Shown: positions 1 to 7,589 of the stretch, one piece after another
Layout of the letters: each line of letters opens with the position of its first letter
Numbering within the stretch: the first letter of the stretch is position 1
NCBI GenBank assembly: GCA_040389165.1
Contig: JAZKAK010000006.1
Location: 1-64,000, forward strand
Source: CAIOTO01 sp040389165
Lineage (GTDB): Bacteria > Pseudomonadota > Alphaproteobacteria > Paracaedibacterales > CAIOTO01
Direction: 5' to 3'
DNA length: 64,000 nt
Notes under the pieces: model-generated
Database searches by the model: none
What the model was told of the DNA's origin: nothing
Seen by the model: only the letters and a program-made list of their open reading frames with translations
Translations under genes and position numbers: made by a program

Positions 1-53
1 TCCCCGCCTCCGCGGGAATGACAGTAAGAAAAATAAAAGTGACGGGTAGCATG
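1..53. mobile_element. Right end of a family A palindromic (MITE-like) element, truncated by window edge
   Basis: The first 53 bases are identical to bases 27729-27781, the right end of a complete 163-bp element. They end in the terminal inverted repeat read as AAAAGTGACGGGTAGCATG. The left part lies outside the window. The identity of the two copies suggests recent transposition. No coding capacity is seen. Confidence 0.85.
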
Positions 54-303
54 AGGGAAAGGTAAAATTAGCTGTAAACAAAATTAATGCTTGATTGTGT
101 TTGTTATTAACTAAATAGAAAGTCCTTGAAAAACTTTTAATAGCTAACAATTCATGAGTGTGTTATGTTTATGTTCCGTAGATTTCAACGTCACAATAAT
201 AATAAAACAAGATGATGATGTTGCGTGCTTATGCATGAATAATTAGCTGTCATTTGAATTATACGTTATAATAAATTAAGAACTTGGTAAGGATTTTATT
301 TAA
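54..303 (+). other. AT-rich leader region upstream of ftsA
   Basis: No gene is seen here. The stretch is AT-rich and includes TATA-rich tracts around 260-275 that could serve as a promoter for ftsA. No clear -35/-10 pair can be defended. A weak AAGGA lies about 10 bases before the ftsA ATG. Confidence 0.4.
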
Positions 304-1578
304 ATGAGCTTATTTAGCAAGCGATTGCCAACGCCAAAGAGTGAGCTTTTCGCTGCCCTTGATGTTGGAACAAGTAAAGTTTGTTGCGCTATCGCACGTG
401 CAGTAGGTAGTAAATACCAGGATCAAGCACCATTGAAAGTCACAGGCGTTGGTTATCAGCTGTCGAAGGGACTTCGCGGTGGTAATATTATTGATCTTGA
501 TGCGCTTGAAGATTCAATTTTAAATGCAGTGCACGCAGCAGAGCAGTCTGCAGGTCAGAATATTAATAGCGTTTATGTAGCTATTCCTGGGCGATGGGCG
601 CAATCACACCGTATTAAAGTCGAATTACAATTATCAAATTACCCGGTTGATGAATCTCATCTAAAAAGATTGCTTACACTTAATCGTGACGCATCAATAG
701 CGCCTGATCGTCAAGTAATACATGTTCTGCCAATTAGTTATGCGATCGATAATGTCGAAGGGATTCGGGATCCTCGTGGTATGATTGGGCAACGTTTATC
801 TGTTACGTTGCATATTGTAACGGCCCCAATTGGAATGATCCGTAATCTTACTTCTTGTATAGGTAGATGTCATTTAGATATTACAGGATTTGTCGTATCT
901 TCATACGCATCAGGTCTGTCAACGCTTGTTGATGATGAAATGGAACTTGGTGTTACGCTCATTGATATGGGGGCGGGGCAAACAACGATCTCAACTTTTT
1001 ATGAAGGAAATCTCACCAGCCTTTGCACTATTCCCATAGGTGGCGTAAATATTACGAATGATATTGCACGTGGCTTAGCTGCACCCCTTGCACAGGCTGA
1101 ACGACTCAAAACATTATACGGTACGCTGATTCAATCTTCTACCGACGATCGTGAAAGCATTATGGTTGCGCAAATGGGTGAGTCACAACAAAATTATAGT
1201 CATCAAATTCCAAAAGGAATGTTGATTCATATTATACGATCACGTGTTGAAGAGATTTTTGAGTGTGTTTTGAAAAAAGTACAAACGCATGAAATTGATC
1301 CGCTTGCATTCCAGCGTATTGTCATTACGGGCGGCGTTAGTCAATTGCAAGGAATTCGTGATATGGCAAATCAATATTTCAGCAGACAAGTGCGACTTGG
1401 TACACCAAATGGCTTGTCAGGAACGATTGATTTAATTAATGATCCTAGTTTTTCAACCTGTTCGGGCTTATTGCAATATGCTTTCCAAGATTTCGAAAGT
1501 CAGCAAAATAATAGTTTGTCAGTCAATAAGTTACCTGTGTTAAAGAAATTAAATGCATGGATTAAACATAATTTTTAA
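304..1578 (+). CDS. ftsA: Cell division protein FtsA
   Basis: This is an actin-like ATPase that tethers FtsZ filaments to the inner membrane and recruits later divisome proteins. The N-terminal phosphate-1 loop (ALDVGTSKV, about residues 18-26), the phosphate-2 motif (IDMGAGQTT, about 220-228) and the adenosine motif (ITGGVSQLQGI, about 340-350) are all visible. The length of 424 residues is normal. The C-terminus LKKLNAWIKHNF has the make-up of the membrane-targeting amphipathic helix. The start follows an AAGGA-like site. In most alphaproteobacteria ftsA is followed by ftsZ. Here the next gene is an L,D-transpeptidase, with a palindromic element between them, so the usual dcw arrangement is broken downstream. 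What lies upstream is not visible. Confidence 0.95.
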   Translation: MSLFSKRLPTPKSELFAALDVGTSKVCCAIARAVGSKYQDQAPLKVTGVGYQLSKGLRGGNIIDLDALEDSILNAVHAAEQSAGQNINSVYVAIPGRWAQSHRIKVELQLSNYPVDESHLKRLLTLNRDASIAPDRQVIHVLPISYAIDNVEGIRDPRGMIGQRLSVTLHIVTAPIGMIRNLTSCIGRCHLDITGFVVSSYASGLSTLVDDEMELGVTLIDMGAGQTTISTFYEGNLTSLCTIPIGGVNITNDIARGLAAPLAQAERLKTLYGTLIQSSTDDRESIMVAQMGESQQNYSHQIPKGMLIHIIRSRVEEIFECVLKKVQTHEIDPLAFQRIVITGGVSQLQGIRDMANQYFSRQVRLGTPNGLSGTIDLINDPSFSTCSGLLQYAFQDFESQQNNSLSVNKLPVLKKLNAWIKHNF

Positions 1579-1580
1579 AT

Positions 1581-1661
1581 ATTACGCAGTGTGCACGTTT
1601 TTTGAAAACCTAGATTACGTCCGGGCAATGCACAGAGGGAGAAAATTGCACACTACGTAAT
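1581..1661. repeat. Short family B palindromic element downstream of ftsA
   Basis: Inverted ends ATTACGCAGTGTGCAC (1581-1596) and TTGCACACTACGTAAT (1646-1661) pair with few mismatches. The interior (AGATTACGTCCGGGCAATGC and following) resembles the element before rlmN (12414-12554) and the split element around 27851-28105. It looks like an internally deleted copy of the same family. It could also act as a transcription terminator for ftsA, since a T-run follows the left arm, but that is inference. Confidence 0.65.
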
Positions 1662-1752
1662 GTTACGAATGCGTATATGTTCTTGGCAGCGTCACGGAAA
1701 GATGATCTAATAGGAACGTACACAGTACGCTACATTTGCACGGTAGTATGTG

Positions 1753-1781
1753 TTGACTCTCATGTATATCAGAACTTTATT
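1753..1781 (+). promoter_or_regulatory. Candidate sigma-70-like promoter for the L,D-transpeptidase
   Basis: TTGACT (1753-1758) is followed after 17 bases by TTTATT (1776-1781), 42 bases before the coding start. The -35 box is good and the -10 box is weak (four of six consensus positions). This is pattern evidence only. Confidence 0.4.
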
Positions 1782-1823
1782 ACCTTCTGATTAAAGATAA
1801 CGACTCACATATAACGCGCATCG

Positions 1824-3038
1824 ATGTACCTTTTTTATATTTTTTCATTCTTTTTGTTTTCTCATGTCACCCATTTATATGCGGCAAGCACTGAAGCATC
1901 AACGACATCCATTCTTCACGCTGATCTTCCTTGTTCAGCGCCTGCTGGCAATAATGAAAAAGCGGAGAAGCCAACGCTTCATTTTCATATAAAAGTAACT
2001 GAAATTAAGCAAAAACTAACGGATAGCATTCATTTCTATAAACACTTAGAAAAATCCGTGCGTAAATGGCCACAATTTACGTGTCTTAAGTCAGCTTTTA
2101 AAAAAGGTGATAAAGATCCAATAGTAGGCATAGTTCGAAAACAATTAATACTGTTGAAGATTATGAAGAACAAATCTGTACCAGATGAAGATCTTTTTGA
2201 CGAAATTCTCGAAAAAGGAGTTCAGCATTTTCAGAAAAGTCATTCACTTGATTCGGATGGCGTTATTGGACTGCAAACATGTCACCAGCTAAACATGCCT
2301 CCGAGTGTCCGCATTAACGCTATTAAGCAGTCTCTGGTGCAATTTGATGAATTGAAATCCCAATGGGGATCACGTTACATTATTGTTAATTTGCCTACGT
2401 TTGATCTTCTTGCTATCAATGATGATAAAATAGAACTCGCACAGCCAGTTATTATCGGCAGCAAAAGTCGGCCGACTCCTATCAGTATCTATCCTATACA
2501 AAGCATTGTTTTGAACCCATCTTGGCGTGTTCCCGTTAGTATTTTTGTAAAAGATAAACTTTCTAAAGTTCTTGAGGATCCAAATTATTTGGACCGTGGG
2601 AATTATTTGGTTTATGACGCTAATGGCGATCTTTTGGAATCAAGTAATATTAATTGGGAAGATGTGTCTCTAACCTATTTTCCATACAAAGTGCGCCAAC
2701 AACCAGGCAAAAAAAATGCACTTGGCGCTGTGAAATTCAATTTGGAAAATGATCAATCAATTTATATGCATGGCACACCGGAAACATCTCTTTTTAATAA
2801 AGGGTTTCGCGCACTGTCTTCAGGCTGTATTCGTGTTGCAGATCCTATTTCACTTGCTGTTTGGGTGTTGGGAGTCGAAACAATGAATCGCGAAACGTTA
2901 CAAGAGAAAATTGATACCCAAGAAACCATGACGTTACGCATTAAAACACCAGTTTCAGTTTTTACAACAAACATCCCCGTTTGGGTTAATCCTAATGGTG
3001 CTATTCAATTTGGAATTCAGAAGTTGATAAATGATTAA
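1824..3038 (+). CDS. L,D-transpeptidase with peptidoglycan-binding domain (YcbB-like)
   Basis: This is a periplasmic enzyme expected to form 3-3 cross-links in peptidoglycan or to attach proteins to it. A hydrophobic N-terminus (residues 1-20, ending near YAAS) is a signal peptide. A PG_binding_1-type segment (VQHFQKSHSLDSDGVIG) lies about residues 130-146, and a YkuD catalytic domain at about 180-345. The catalytic signature is clear: HGTP near residue 316, then SSGCIRV with the nucleophilic Cys near residue 335. The 404-residue length is shorter than E. coli YcbB (LdtD) but has the same domain order. No strong ribosome-binding site precedes this ATG, so the start rests on the signal peptide. 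It lies between ftsA and an asmA-like gene, all on one strand, consistent with envelope assembly. Confidence 0.9.
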   Translation: MYLFYIFSFFLFSHVTHLYAASTEASTTSILHADLPCSAPAGNNEKAEKPTLHFHIKVTEIKQKLTDSIHFYKHLEKSVRKWPQFTCLKSAFKKGDKDPIVGIVRKQLILLKIMKNKSVPDEDLFDEILEKGVQHFQKSHSLDSDGVIGLQTCHQLNMPPSVRINAIKQSLVQFDELKSQWGSRYIIVNLPTFDLLAINDDKIELAQPVIIGSKSRPTPISIYPIQSIVLNPSWRVPVSIFVKDKLSKVLEDPNYLDRGNYLVYDANGDLLESSNINWEDVSLTYFPYKVRQQPGKKNALGAVKFNLENDQSIYMHGTPETSLFNKGFRALSSGCIRVADPISLAVWVLGVETMNRETLQEKIDTQETMTLRIKTPVSVFTTNIPVWVNPNGAIQFGIQKLIND

Positions 3039-3143
3039 TGGTTCTATTTCTGTTATTTAAAATAAATGTGAAGTTTCTTCTTTTCAAATTCTTATTTTTT
3101 CGCTACAACAAATCTATCAACATAAAATAAAGACGAAAACCTA

Positions 3144-5240
3144 ATGTCTAAAAAAATTATACTCCGTATATGTGCAACGCTATGTGCATTTGTTGTTATT
3201 GCATTGGCAGCTCCATCATTTATTAACTGGAATTCTTACAAAGAGCCTTTGTTGGAACTGATAAGTAAACACACAAATTTCATCGTGGCGATTGATGGCG
3301 ATATTAAATTATCACTGTTGCCAAGTCCGCAGCTTAGTGTCGGTCAGGTGTCTGTTAAAGAAACGTCACAAACAAAAAATGAAGAGCCTTTTGTTAGACT
3401 CAAACAGTTGTCGTTTGCGGTTGATTTTTGGCCCCTTTTAAGCAAAAAAATTTCAATCAGAAGCGTTGAGCTCATTGAGCCTGTTATTTCTATTATCCAA
3501 AAATCAGATGAAGCTAAGAAAAACACGTCTGTTACTATAGATGTTGCTAAATCTGATAAATCAGTCAAGAAAGAAATACAAGCTGCAACCACTTCAAAGC
3601 GCGAAGAAAGTGATGGCTTATCACTTGATATTGCAAAGGCATCAATCGTTAATGGTGTCCTTACACTCATTGATTCGAAAAGTAAAAAGAAAACAGAAAT
3701 TAAAGCAATTAATCTAAGTGGTGGCTTCAGCTTTACACATGGTTTTGATATGAAGGCTAGTGCCAATCTGGATGGTATGCAGGCAAATGGCACGATTAAG
3801 AGTGGCGCGTTTCTAGATGGTCTGCCAAGTACCGTCGACGCAGCATGCACATTGAAACAAGATAAAGGTTTAGAAGGTGCGCTGACCATATCAGCTACAC
3901 ATAAAGAAGGCATATTTACAGTTAAGGCATCATCTGACGCTATTAAAGTGCCCATGCAAATTCAACTTGGAACACAAACAATCGATCTAGCAAAGGGAAT
4001 TCAATTTAGTGCCGACGCAACTATGCGTGATCAATTAATTACGATCAATGCTCTTAAGGCAAAAGTTGCTGATATCTCTTTGTCAGGGAAGGGGGTTTTT
4101 AATAGTGAAAAGAATTCAGGATCACTCGCAGTAGCATTAAATTCAAATTTGATTAACGCTTCCGGCACTGTTGGTATTGACCTAAGTCAAACTAAACCAA
4201 TGTTGACGATCGATCTTGTTCTGCCAAAAGTAGATGATAAAGTGTGGACGAAGACTGAAAAAGCAAGTGAGGCATCGGATTCTAAATCACATAATGAAGC
4301 ACCTCATCAAACACCAAAAGAACGCTGGTCAAAAGATCCAATTGATTTAAGTGCCTTGCAGTTAGTTAACGCGGATGTGGCACTTGCAGTTGATACGTTA
4401 AGACTTAGTGATATTGAGGCGACTAAGCTTAATCTTCGTTTGACGCTTAATAATGGCGTGGCGACGATTAAGCAACTCTCGGTAAATGTTTTTGATGGTG
4501 CCGCTACCTTAACAGGTACGCTTGACAGCAAAACAGGGCATCTAACGACCGATGCAAAATTAACTAATATGAATGCGCTTAAATTGCCTGGCGTTAAAGG
4601 ATCTGCGCTAAAAGCAGGCCGCTTGAATTTATCCACAGCGATTACGACAAAAGCAACATCCATGTTTGCCGTTATCAATCATTTAAACGGTACGGCCAGT
4701 TTAGATGTTAGCAAAGGTATTGTTGAGGGTGTTGATATCAAGCAGTTTATTGCTGATTTGAAAACAACCAAAGATATTGCCGGCTTGTCAAAGCTAAAGG
4801 CATCTTTTGATCGTAAGGCTGATATGGCATTCAATCACGTGCGTGGTGATATCAAATTGGTGAATGGAATTGCACATACACGTAATTTCGAAATTGATAT
4901 GAATGAAGGCGTGATCACAAGTGTTGGAACTGTGGATTTACCAAACTGGGTGTTAGCACTTAGTTCGAATCTAACCGTTCGTGATGCTAAAAATATTCCC
5001 AATCTTTCAGTAAATATAACAGGTCCAATTGATCAGCCCAATTTTGCCTTGGATATGGATCAATTACAAAAAGCACTCATTCAGCTGGCAACGAATCAAT
5101 TGACTGAGCGCGCTAAAGATACGGTGAAAAAGAAAATAGTAGAACAACTTGGTGGAGCCGTTAAAGGCGATATGGCTGAGAAAGTTGGCGGAGAAGCTGC
5201 AAAAGTCATTGGAAAGTTATTGCCAGGATTGTTTGGATAG
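3144..5240 (+). CDS. AsmA family protein
   Basis: This is a large inner-membrane-anchored periplasmic protein of the AsmA group, which is linked to lipid transport or outer membrane assembly in other proteobacteria. A single N-terminal membrane segment (about residues 7-25) precedes an AsmA N-terminal region containing NWNSYKEPLLELISKHT. A long beta-rich middle includes a lysine/serine-rich low-complexity stretch (about 125-155). The typical AsmA C-terminal domain follows, including LNGTASLDVSKGIVEGVDIK near residue 510 and a terminal helix-rich tail. The length of 698 residues is usual. The substrate is not known from the sequence. It sits 105 bases after the L,D-transpeptidase and 84 bases before dnaN. 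Confidence 0.88.
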   Translation: MSKKIILRICATLCAFVVIALAAPSFINWNSYKEPLLELISKHTNFIVAIDGDIKLSLLPSPQLSVGQVSVKETSQTKNEEPFVRLKQLSFAVDFWPLLSKKISIRSVELIEPVISIIQKSDEAKKNTSVTIDVAKSDKSVKKEIQAATTSKREESDGLSLDIAKASIVNGVLTLIDSKSKKKTEIKAINLSGGFSFTHGFDMKASANLDGMQANGTIKSGAFLDGLPSTVDAACTLKQDKGLEGALTISATHKEGIFTVKASSDAIKVPMQIQLGTQTIDLAKGIQFSADATMRDQLITINALKAKVADISLSGKGVFNSEKNSGSLAVALNSNLINASGTVGIDLSQTKPMLTIDLVLPKVDDKVWTKTEKASEASDSKSHNEAPHQTPKERWSKDPIDLSALQLVNADVALAVDTLRLSDIEATKLNLRLTLNNGVATIKQLSVNVFDGAATLTGTLDSKTGHLTTDAKLTNMNALKLPGVKGSALKAGRLNLSTAITTKATSMFAVINHLNGTASLDVSKGIVEGVDIKQFIADLKTTKDIAGLSKLKASFDRKADMAFNHVRGDIKLVNGIAHTRNFEIDMNEGVITSVGTVDLPNWVLALSSNLTVRDAKNIPNLSVNITGPIDQPNFALDMDQLQKALIQLATNQLTERAKDTVKKKIVEQLGGAVKGDMAEKVGGEAAKVIGKLLPGLFG

Positions 5241-5324
5241 CGTTTAAAACACCCTGGTATCAGTCGCCTCTGATGTGGTACGAATAGTGGTACTCATTTA
5301 ACAAAACGGACGTGGAAACTTTAC

Positions 5325-6461
5325 ATGCATATCTCAGTAGAAAAAGCCCCATTTTTAAAAGCACTTGGACATGGACAAAGTGTCGTTGAAAAGAAAACAA
5401 CAGTGCCAATTATCAGCACGGTTCTGCTGCAAGCAGCTGATGGTCAGTTGTCTATTACGGCAACGGATATGGATATGGCGTTGATTGAACGCATTCCTGT
5501 TGAGGTGAAAGCGTCAGGTGCAGTATGCGTTTCGGCATCTTTATTGCATGATATTGTGAAAAAACTAAATGATAAAAAAGTGATTGACCTTACTGTTAGT
5601 GATGATGGATCACGTCTTTTTGTTGTGTCAGGTCGTTCACGTTTTGATATGGGTTGTTTGCCAGTTGAAGATTTTCCACAGCTCGTTCAAAGCGAAATTA
5701 CGCACCACTTTGCTTTGCCGGCACCTGTTTTTAGACACCTCATTGATGCCACGCGTTTTTGTATGGCTGTTGAAGAAACACGTTATCAACTCAATGGTAT
5801 ACATCTCCATGCACACGAAGAAGGCGGAGTTCAATATCTCCGTGCCGTTGCCACAGATATGCATCGTCTTTCATGTGTTGGCTGCGAGGCACCTGAAGGT
5901 GTTAAAGATATGCCGCATGCTATTATTGCACGTAAAACCGTGCAGGAAATTCGTAAACTTCTTGATGATGCAGAGGCGCCAATTCAAATTGGTCTTTCAT
6001 CAACACGTGTGGAATTTAATATCCAGGGTGGTGGTTACAATGCCGTTTTAACCGCACGTCTTGTTGATGGAACTTTCCCAGATTATCAAGCAGCTATACT
6101 CGTTGATAATGATAAATCACTGATTGTTCCAACAAAGTCTTTCGCTGAAAGTATTGATCGTGTTGGTACGGTTGTCACGAACGATAAACTACGCGCAATC
6201 AGGCTAAGTGCATGTGATAACCAAGCAACTTTATCAGCTGTTAGCCAAGATTTTGGCAGTGCACTTGAGGAAATGGATGTGGATTTTGCCTATACAGATA
6301 CAGTTGATGTCTGTTTTAATGTGCGTTATTTGATGGAAGTTGCACAGCAAATTAACACAGAAGAAATGGAACTTCTGTTGCTTGATGCTGATTCATCCAT
6401 TGTGATTAAGCCAGTTGGTAATCCTCATATGGTATTTATTTTGATGCCAATGCAAGTCTAG
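5325..6461 (+). CDS. dnaN: DNA polymerase III subunit beta (sliding clamp)
   Basis: This protein forms the ring-shaped clamp that holds DNA polymerase III on DNA. Its 378 residues show the three-fold clamp architecture (about 1-120, 130-250 and 255-378). Family landmarks include LGHGQSVVEKKTTVPIIS near the N-terminus, FPDYQAAI in the middle and a C-terminus ending HMVFILMPMQV, which contributes to the hydrophobic partner-binding pocket. recF follows after 10 bases and gyrB after that, the classic dnaN-recF-gyrB order often found near dnaA and oriC. dnaA is absent here, an AsmA gene being upstream instead, so this is not the full oriC cluster. Confidence 0.97.
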   Translation: MHISVEKAPFLKALGHGQSVVEKKTTVPIISTVLLQAADGQLSITATDMDMALIERIPVEVKASGAVCVSASLLHDIVKKLNDKKVIDLTVSDDGSRLFVVSGRSRFDMGCLPVEDFPQLVQSEITHHFALPAPVFRHLIDATRFCMAVEETRYQLNGIHLHAHEEGGVQYLRAVATDMHRLSCVGCEAPEGVKDMPHAIIARKTVQEIRKLLDDAEAPIQIGLSSTRVEFNIQGGGYNAVLTARLVDGTFPDYQAAILVDNDKSLIVPTKSFAESIDRVGTVVTNDKLRAIRLSACDNQATLSAVSQDFGSALEEMDVDFAYTDTVDVCFNVRYLMEVAQQINTEEMELLLLDADSSIVIKPVGNPHMVFILMPMQV

Positions 6462-6471
6462 TAACACATTC

Positions 6472-7581
6472 ATGCACCTCTCTCGGCTGACGCTTAGCCA
6501 CTTTCGAAATCACAGCTCTATCGATGTCGCGTTAACGCCTGAGCCCACAGTCTGGTATGGCGCGAATGGTGCTGGCAAAACGAATATTTTGGAAGCAATT
6601 TCGTTCTTTACGCCGGGCAGGGGGCTTCGTAGCGCCAAGCTTGGCACGCTTTCGCAATTCGATCAACCTGAACCTTGGGCCGCAAGCCTTACGCTAACAG
6701 ATGACGTACGTTTGGCTTCGGCTTTAGTAGGTGATAGGCGTATAAACAAAATTCATGGTGAGCCTGTTAAAAGTACAACAGCATTCAGTGAATGGTTGTC
6801 TGTGCATTGGTTGACTCCGGATCAAGATCGTTTGTTTGTCGATTCGAGTAAAGCGCGACGACGTTTTATGGATCGGATGGTGTATTCATACGATCCTTTG
6901 CATAGTGATCGCTTGATGGATTATGACACGGCAGTGAAAGAGCGCATGGCGCTGCTTTATAAAACATCTGATGATCGTTGGTTAAGTGCGTTGGAAGCAA
7001 AGATGGCAGAGCTTGCTGTTGCTATTGCGTTTGCGCGTCATGAACTTTTGGTGCGTCTTGAATTTTCTGCGCAAGATTTATGTCCACTCTTTCCAAAATT
7101 TAAATGCATCCACCTTGGGAATATTGAACCGAATCTGATGGATAGGAAAGCTATTGAATGGGAAGATTGGCTTACCGAACAATGGCGATTAGGCCGTGGG
7201 CATGACCGAGAAGCACATATGACGCATATTGGTGTGCATCGTAGTGATTTTGGCGTTATCCATCCACAAAAGGGGCCTGGTGAAACATGCTCTACAGGCG
7301 AGCAAAAGATCTTACTCATGGGGGTGGTTTTTGCATTTTTGAAAAATAGACTCGAATGGGACGATAAATTAATCGTAATGTTGTTCGATGAATGCGTTTC
7401 TCATTTCGATTTTCATCATCGTGTGGTATTGTTTGACCAGATCCGTTTGTTACATGATTCAAAAACAAACAAAGGTTCATTCCACGCGTTGATGACTGGA
7501 ACCGACAAAGAGTTGTTTTCACCACTTGATGGGCATGCTTCCTTTTACCATGTTGCACCGTCTTTTATTCAGAAAGGATAA
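6472..7581 (+). CDS. recF: DNA replication and repair protein RecF
   Basis: RecF is an SMC-like ATPase that helps load RecA at single-strand gaps with RecO and RecR. The N-terminus MHLSRLTLSHFRNH is typical. The Walker A motif GANGAGKT covers residues 30-37. The ABC-type signature region STGEQKILLMG is near residue 272, and a Walker B-like stretch VMLFDECVSHFD follows near 303-314. The usual RecF form there is LLDDVxSELD, so the acidic pair here is DE rather than DD. The length of 369 residues is normal. It lies 10 bases after dnaN and 8 bases before gyrB, which indicates a single operon. Confidence 0.95.
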   Translation: MHLSRLTLSHFRNHSSIDVALTPEPTVWYGANGAGKTNILEAISFFTPGRGLRSAKLGTLSQFDQPEPWAASLTLTDDVRLASALVGDRRINKIHGEPVKSTTAFSEWLSVHWLTPDQDRLFVDSSKARRRFMDRMVYSYDPLHSDRLMDYDTAVKERMALLYKTSDDRWLSALEAKMAELAVAIAFARHELLVRLEFSAQDLCPLFPKFKCIHLGNIEPNLMDRKAIEWEDWLTEQWRLGRGHDREAHMTHIGVHRSDFGVIHPQKGPGETCSTGEQKILLMGVVFAFLKNRLEWDDKLIVMLFDECVSHFDFHHRVVLFDQIRLLHDSKTNKGSFHALMTGTDKELFSPLDGHASFYHVAPSFIQKG

Positions 7582-7589
7582 TATGCGCT

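Noticed and set aside
4629..4637. TTATCCACA, a perfect DnaA box near dnaN
   Set aside because: It is a single site inside the AsmA-family coding sequence with no cluster of boxes or AT-rich unwinding region, so it does not support an origin.
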